Shown here one piece after another: positions 63,101 through 64,000 of a stretch of DNA of 64,000 nt; the first letter of the stretch is position 1; every line of letters begins with the position of its first letter. Location: contig NZ_BNCD01000022.1 in the NCBI RefSeq assembly GCF_014656295.1, positions 62,001 to 126,000 of the forward strand. The letters run 5' to 3'. A program made the translations under genes and the position numbers. The stretch is from Streptomyces sulfonofaciens (lineage in GTDB: Bacteria > Actinomycetota > Actinomycetes > Streptomycetales > Streptomycetaceae). Below the pieces are notes generated by a model. The model was not told the origin of the DNA. It did not search any database and worked only from the letters and a program-made list of their open reading frames with translations.

Positions 63101-64000
63101 CGCGGTGGCGCAGGCGGCGGTCGTGGTCCGGGAGGACCGGCCGGGGGACCAGCGCCTCGTGGCGTACGTCGTCCCGGCCGACGGCTCCGGCGAGGGCCCC
63201 GCAGGCCCCGCGCAGCTTCGCGCGCACCTGGCGCGTCGGCTGCCCGAGCCCATGGTCCCCGCGCTGTTCACCACCCTCGGGGCGCTGCCGCTGACCCGCA
63301 ACGGCAAGGTGGACCGGCGGGCCCTGCCCGCCCCCGCACGGGCACGGGCGAGCGCGGGCCGGCCGCCGCGCAGCCCGGAGGAGGAGATCCTCTGCGGCCT
63401 GTTCGCCGAGGTGCTCGGCGTACCCCGGGTCGGCATCGACGACGAGTTCTTCGCCCTCGGCGGCCACTCCCTGCTCGCCACCCGCCTCGTCAGCCGTGTA
63501 CGGACCGTACTCGGCGCCGAACTGCCCATCCGGGCCGTGTTCGAGACGCCCACGGTGGCCGGGCTCGCGGCCCGTCTGGAGAGCGCCCAGGGCCGCCGCG
63601 GGCGCCCGCCGGTGCGCCCCCACCCGCGGCGTCCGGAGACGGTCCCGCTGTCGTTCGCGCAGCGCCGCCTGTGGTTCCTGCACAAGCTGGAAGGGGCGAG
63701 CCCGAACTACAACCTGCCCTTCGTCGTACGGCTGGAGGGCCGGCTCGACCGTGCCGCACTCGCCGCGGCGCTCGGCGACGTCGTGGCCCGGCACGAGAGC
63801 CTGCGCACCGTCTTCCCGGACTCCGGCGGACTGCCGCGCCAGGTCGTCCTGGCCGCCGGGTCCCCCGCCGCCGCCGTCCGGCTGCCGGTACGGCGGATCG
63901 CGGACGCCGACGGGGCGGACGGCGGCGGGCTCGCCGAGGCCGTCGCCGCCGCGGCGGCCCACCGGTTCGAGCTGACCCACGAGCCGCCGCTGCGGGCCGA
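57195..64000 (+). CDS. Nonribosomal peptide synthetase, first two modules and start of the third (partial)
   Basis: The frame is open from ATG 57195 to the window end (over 2,268 residues). Order: C1 (about 5-440, HHLVTDG at 141), A1 (about 465-975, YTSGSTGTPKGV at 619), T1 (GGDSL, Ser 1020), C2 (about 1075-1500, HHIAGDAW at 1205), A2 (about 1545-2035, YTSGSTGRPKGV at 1701), T2 (GGHSL, Ser 2092), and C3 beginning near 2150. No epimerase or methyltransferase domain is seen. Specificity residues by alignment to GrsA: A1 D-F-W-N-V-G-M-V-H-K, the threonine code; A2 D-L-T-K-V-G-H-V-G-K, close to the aspartate code. C1 sits at the N terminus and may accept an acyl starter. Beside the iron-repressed siderophore importer, a peptide siderophore is likely but not proven. 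Confidence 0.95.
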   Translation, partial: MAVPGTPHRIWPLSSAQRGIWFAQQLDPDSPSYNTAEYLDIDGPVAVPTLQTAVRQVVAETDTLNVRFTDDGQGPRQTYEPAGDWQFQVLDIGAEPDPRAAAEAWMRAELAVPVSPQSGRTFTLTLLRAGAERNFFYLRGHHLVTDGHMCALFAHRVAEVYTALATGTPQRADDGGSLDLLLADDTAYRHSERFSRDRDHWLNRLAGRPEAVTLAGRTGGISRSFLRQSARIPDATADGLRALARRSRTGLPVPLIAATAVYLARMTGAGEVALGIPVAGRTGGGRNIRGPMSNELPLWLEVRPDMSARDLMRQVSAETRLLLKHQRYRYEDVLRELRTVGGERRLFGPTVNIMSFAYDLAFGAARATTRNLAIGPVADLSVRVDDRSGDGALHVDFDANPAVYDAQENAAHQRRFLRVLEGLATADPEAPVGRIDILLPGERARALPPRPTADGPGAAAPGPTLPTLFEERAQHTPGAVAVVSGDGELTYAELNERANRLARLLLGRGAGPERLVAVALPRSADLVVALLAVVKTGAAYLPVDPGYPPERIALTLTDAAPVCLVTTGEGATGTPYDADAVRLDADATLRTLAAGPGGDLTDAERPGPRDPAHPAYVIYTSGSTGTPKGVIVPHRNVLRLFRETDAWFGFGPDDVWTLFHSYAFDFSVWELWGALLHGGRLVVVPKDESRSPARFLDLLVCHRVTVLNQTPSAFQQLMRADQDDPERSARLALRTVVLGGEALDPAGLREWYLRHPADAPRLVNMYGITETTVHVTHAPLDECDAAAEPPRSVIGEPIPDLRAYVLDNALQPLPPGATGELYVAGPGLARGYLGRPGLSAERFVADPFGSAGQRMYRTGDRVRRHQDGRLDYAGRADDQIKLRGFRIEPAEIEAVLARHEAVERTVVLVREDRPGDRRLVAYAVPAGGARPEAGALREFAARNLPGHMVPAAVVVLDRLPLTANGKLDRAALPAPAFTPGPARRPARDATERLLCDLFADVLGLDRVGIDDGFFELGGDSLLATRLLSRVRAALGAELPIRTLFDTPTAAGLAAALRQAGGNARPAVRPVERPPVLPLSFAQRRLWFLNRLGGPEAGADYNMPFVLRLEGGLDRAALRAALADVAGRHESLRTVFPEADGAPRQLVLDPGTAAVALPVRHVDETGLAQALAASAATGFDLTAEPPLRAELFALGPDRHVLSLVVHHIAGDAWSMVPLGRDLAAAYAARLRGEQPSWPPLPVTYADYTLWQRDLLGQENDKDSLIARQVAYWARTLAGLPDELALPADRPRPGVASHRGGTVPVRLSADLHTRLTALAEERGVTLFMVLQAGLAALLTRHGAGTDIPIGSPVAGRTDDALDDLVGFFVNTLVLRTDTSGDPGFGELLARVRETDLAAYAHQDVPFEHLVEVLNPARSLSRHPLFQVLLTLTGRLQAPAALPGLRAEAERVESGTAKFDLAFNLTESTRAAGGPGGVEGYVGYGGDLFDRTTVEALTARFVRLLEAVAQDPDLPLGALEILGEGERHRLLTEWQGIGAEHPRPAATLPELFERQAGATPRARALAAPDAELSYAETEARANRLAHLLISRGIGPERVVAVALPGSAQLVVTLLAVLKTGAAYLPVDLAQPGARISHLLADAAPALLLTDSGSAAKLPASTGPARLLLDDPETARALEHRPATRPADTDRTAPLLPDHPAYVIYTSGSTGRPKGVVVAHRGLAEYVARARRVYTGLEGTVLVPTPLAFDLSVTGLYGALTRGGCAVVAGLDDDPWLTALLARTPVTFMKATPSHLGILAALPAGFAPVRQLVFGGEALHAGPLEEWRGRHRDVAVVNHYGPTEATVGCLDFHLAPGEAVGAAVPLGRPMTGMRAYVLDAGLRPVPPGVAGELYVAGAQLARGYLGRPGLTAERFVANPFGGAPGARMYRTGDLARWTADGFLVFAGRADEQVKIRGHRVELGEVEAALTDHPAVAQAAVVVREDRPGDQRLVAYVVPADGSGEGPAGPAQLRAHLARRLPEPMVPALFTTLGALPLTRNGKVDRRALPAPARARASAGRPPRSPEEEILCGLFAEVLGVPRVGIDDEFFALGGHSLLATRLVSRVRTVLGAELPIRAVFETPTVAGLAARLESAQGRRGRPPVRPHPRRPETVPLSFAQRRLWFLHKLEGASPNYNLPFVVRLEGRLDRAALAAALGDVVARHESLRTVFPDSGGLPRQVVLAAGSPAAAVRLPVRRIADADGADGGGLAEAVAAAAAHRFELTHEPPLRA

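Noticed and set aside
57933..63980. A minus-strand open frame of about 2,000 codons antisense to the NRPS
   Set aside because: It mirrors the third-position GC bias of the plus-strand NRPS, is rich in Gly/Arg/Gln with no recognisable domain, and every NRPS motif is found on the plus strand.

Overview
The window is high-GC actinobacterial DNA. Many start/stop overlaps are of the ATGA or GTGA type, GTG starts are frequent, and the gene content (isorenieratene carotenoid genes, many TetR/LacI/LysR/AraC regulators, secreted lipoproteins, an NRPS) points to Streptomyces. The density of decayed genes and metabolite clusters suggests an accessory chromosome-arm region; that placement is an inference. 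I see no rRNA, tRNA or CRISPR array.

Layout. 1-4640: a degraded stretch with a CocE/NonD hydrolase tail, an FAD/Fe-S oxidase that has lost its 5' half, an enolase-family gene fused out of frame by deletion to the tail of a GH15 gene, an intact SDR gene and a frameshifted secreted-protein gene. 4762-5181: a small secreted protein. 5518-13779: a carotenoid cluster, crtE-crtI-crtB-Rieske on the minus strand and crtY-crtU on the plus strand, which should lead to isorenieratene; no crtT is seen. 13820-14471: two small membrane proteins. 14750-16688: peroxiredoxin-like and ABM genes divergent from a TetR gene. 16952-22647: a minus-strand cassette (MDR dehydrogenase, GT4 glycosyltransferase, GalE, GalU, ROK kinase) that looks like a small glycoside or polysaccharide pathway. 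23091-27499: an aldehyde-dehydrogenase-like protein without its catalytic residues, an enolase-superfamily enzyme, an ApbA/PanE reductase and a divergent TetR.

27806-29071: a beta-propeller lipoprotein. 29283-38203: a LacI-controlled glycan-use locus (GH2, LacI, sugar ABC importer without its own ATPase, GH31) with matching LacI-type palindromes at both promoters. 38275-41779: a broken LysR gene, an FAD monooxygenase and an EF-hand protein. 41940-47237: a NitT/TauT-type ABC importer divergent from a DcuS/DcuR-type two-component system. 47514-51622: a secreted protein, an AraC remnant, a cupin, a methyltransferase and a gluconate-permease remnant. 51730-55697: a siderophore-type ABC importer operon behind a good iron box. 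57195 to the window end: the start of a large NRPS (C-A-T-C-A-T-C...), whose specificity residues I read as Thr then Asp.

The most interesting material is the NRPS beside iron-regulated uptake genes, the glycoside cassette, the ALDH-like pseudoenzyme and the two-site LacI regulon.
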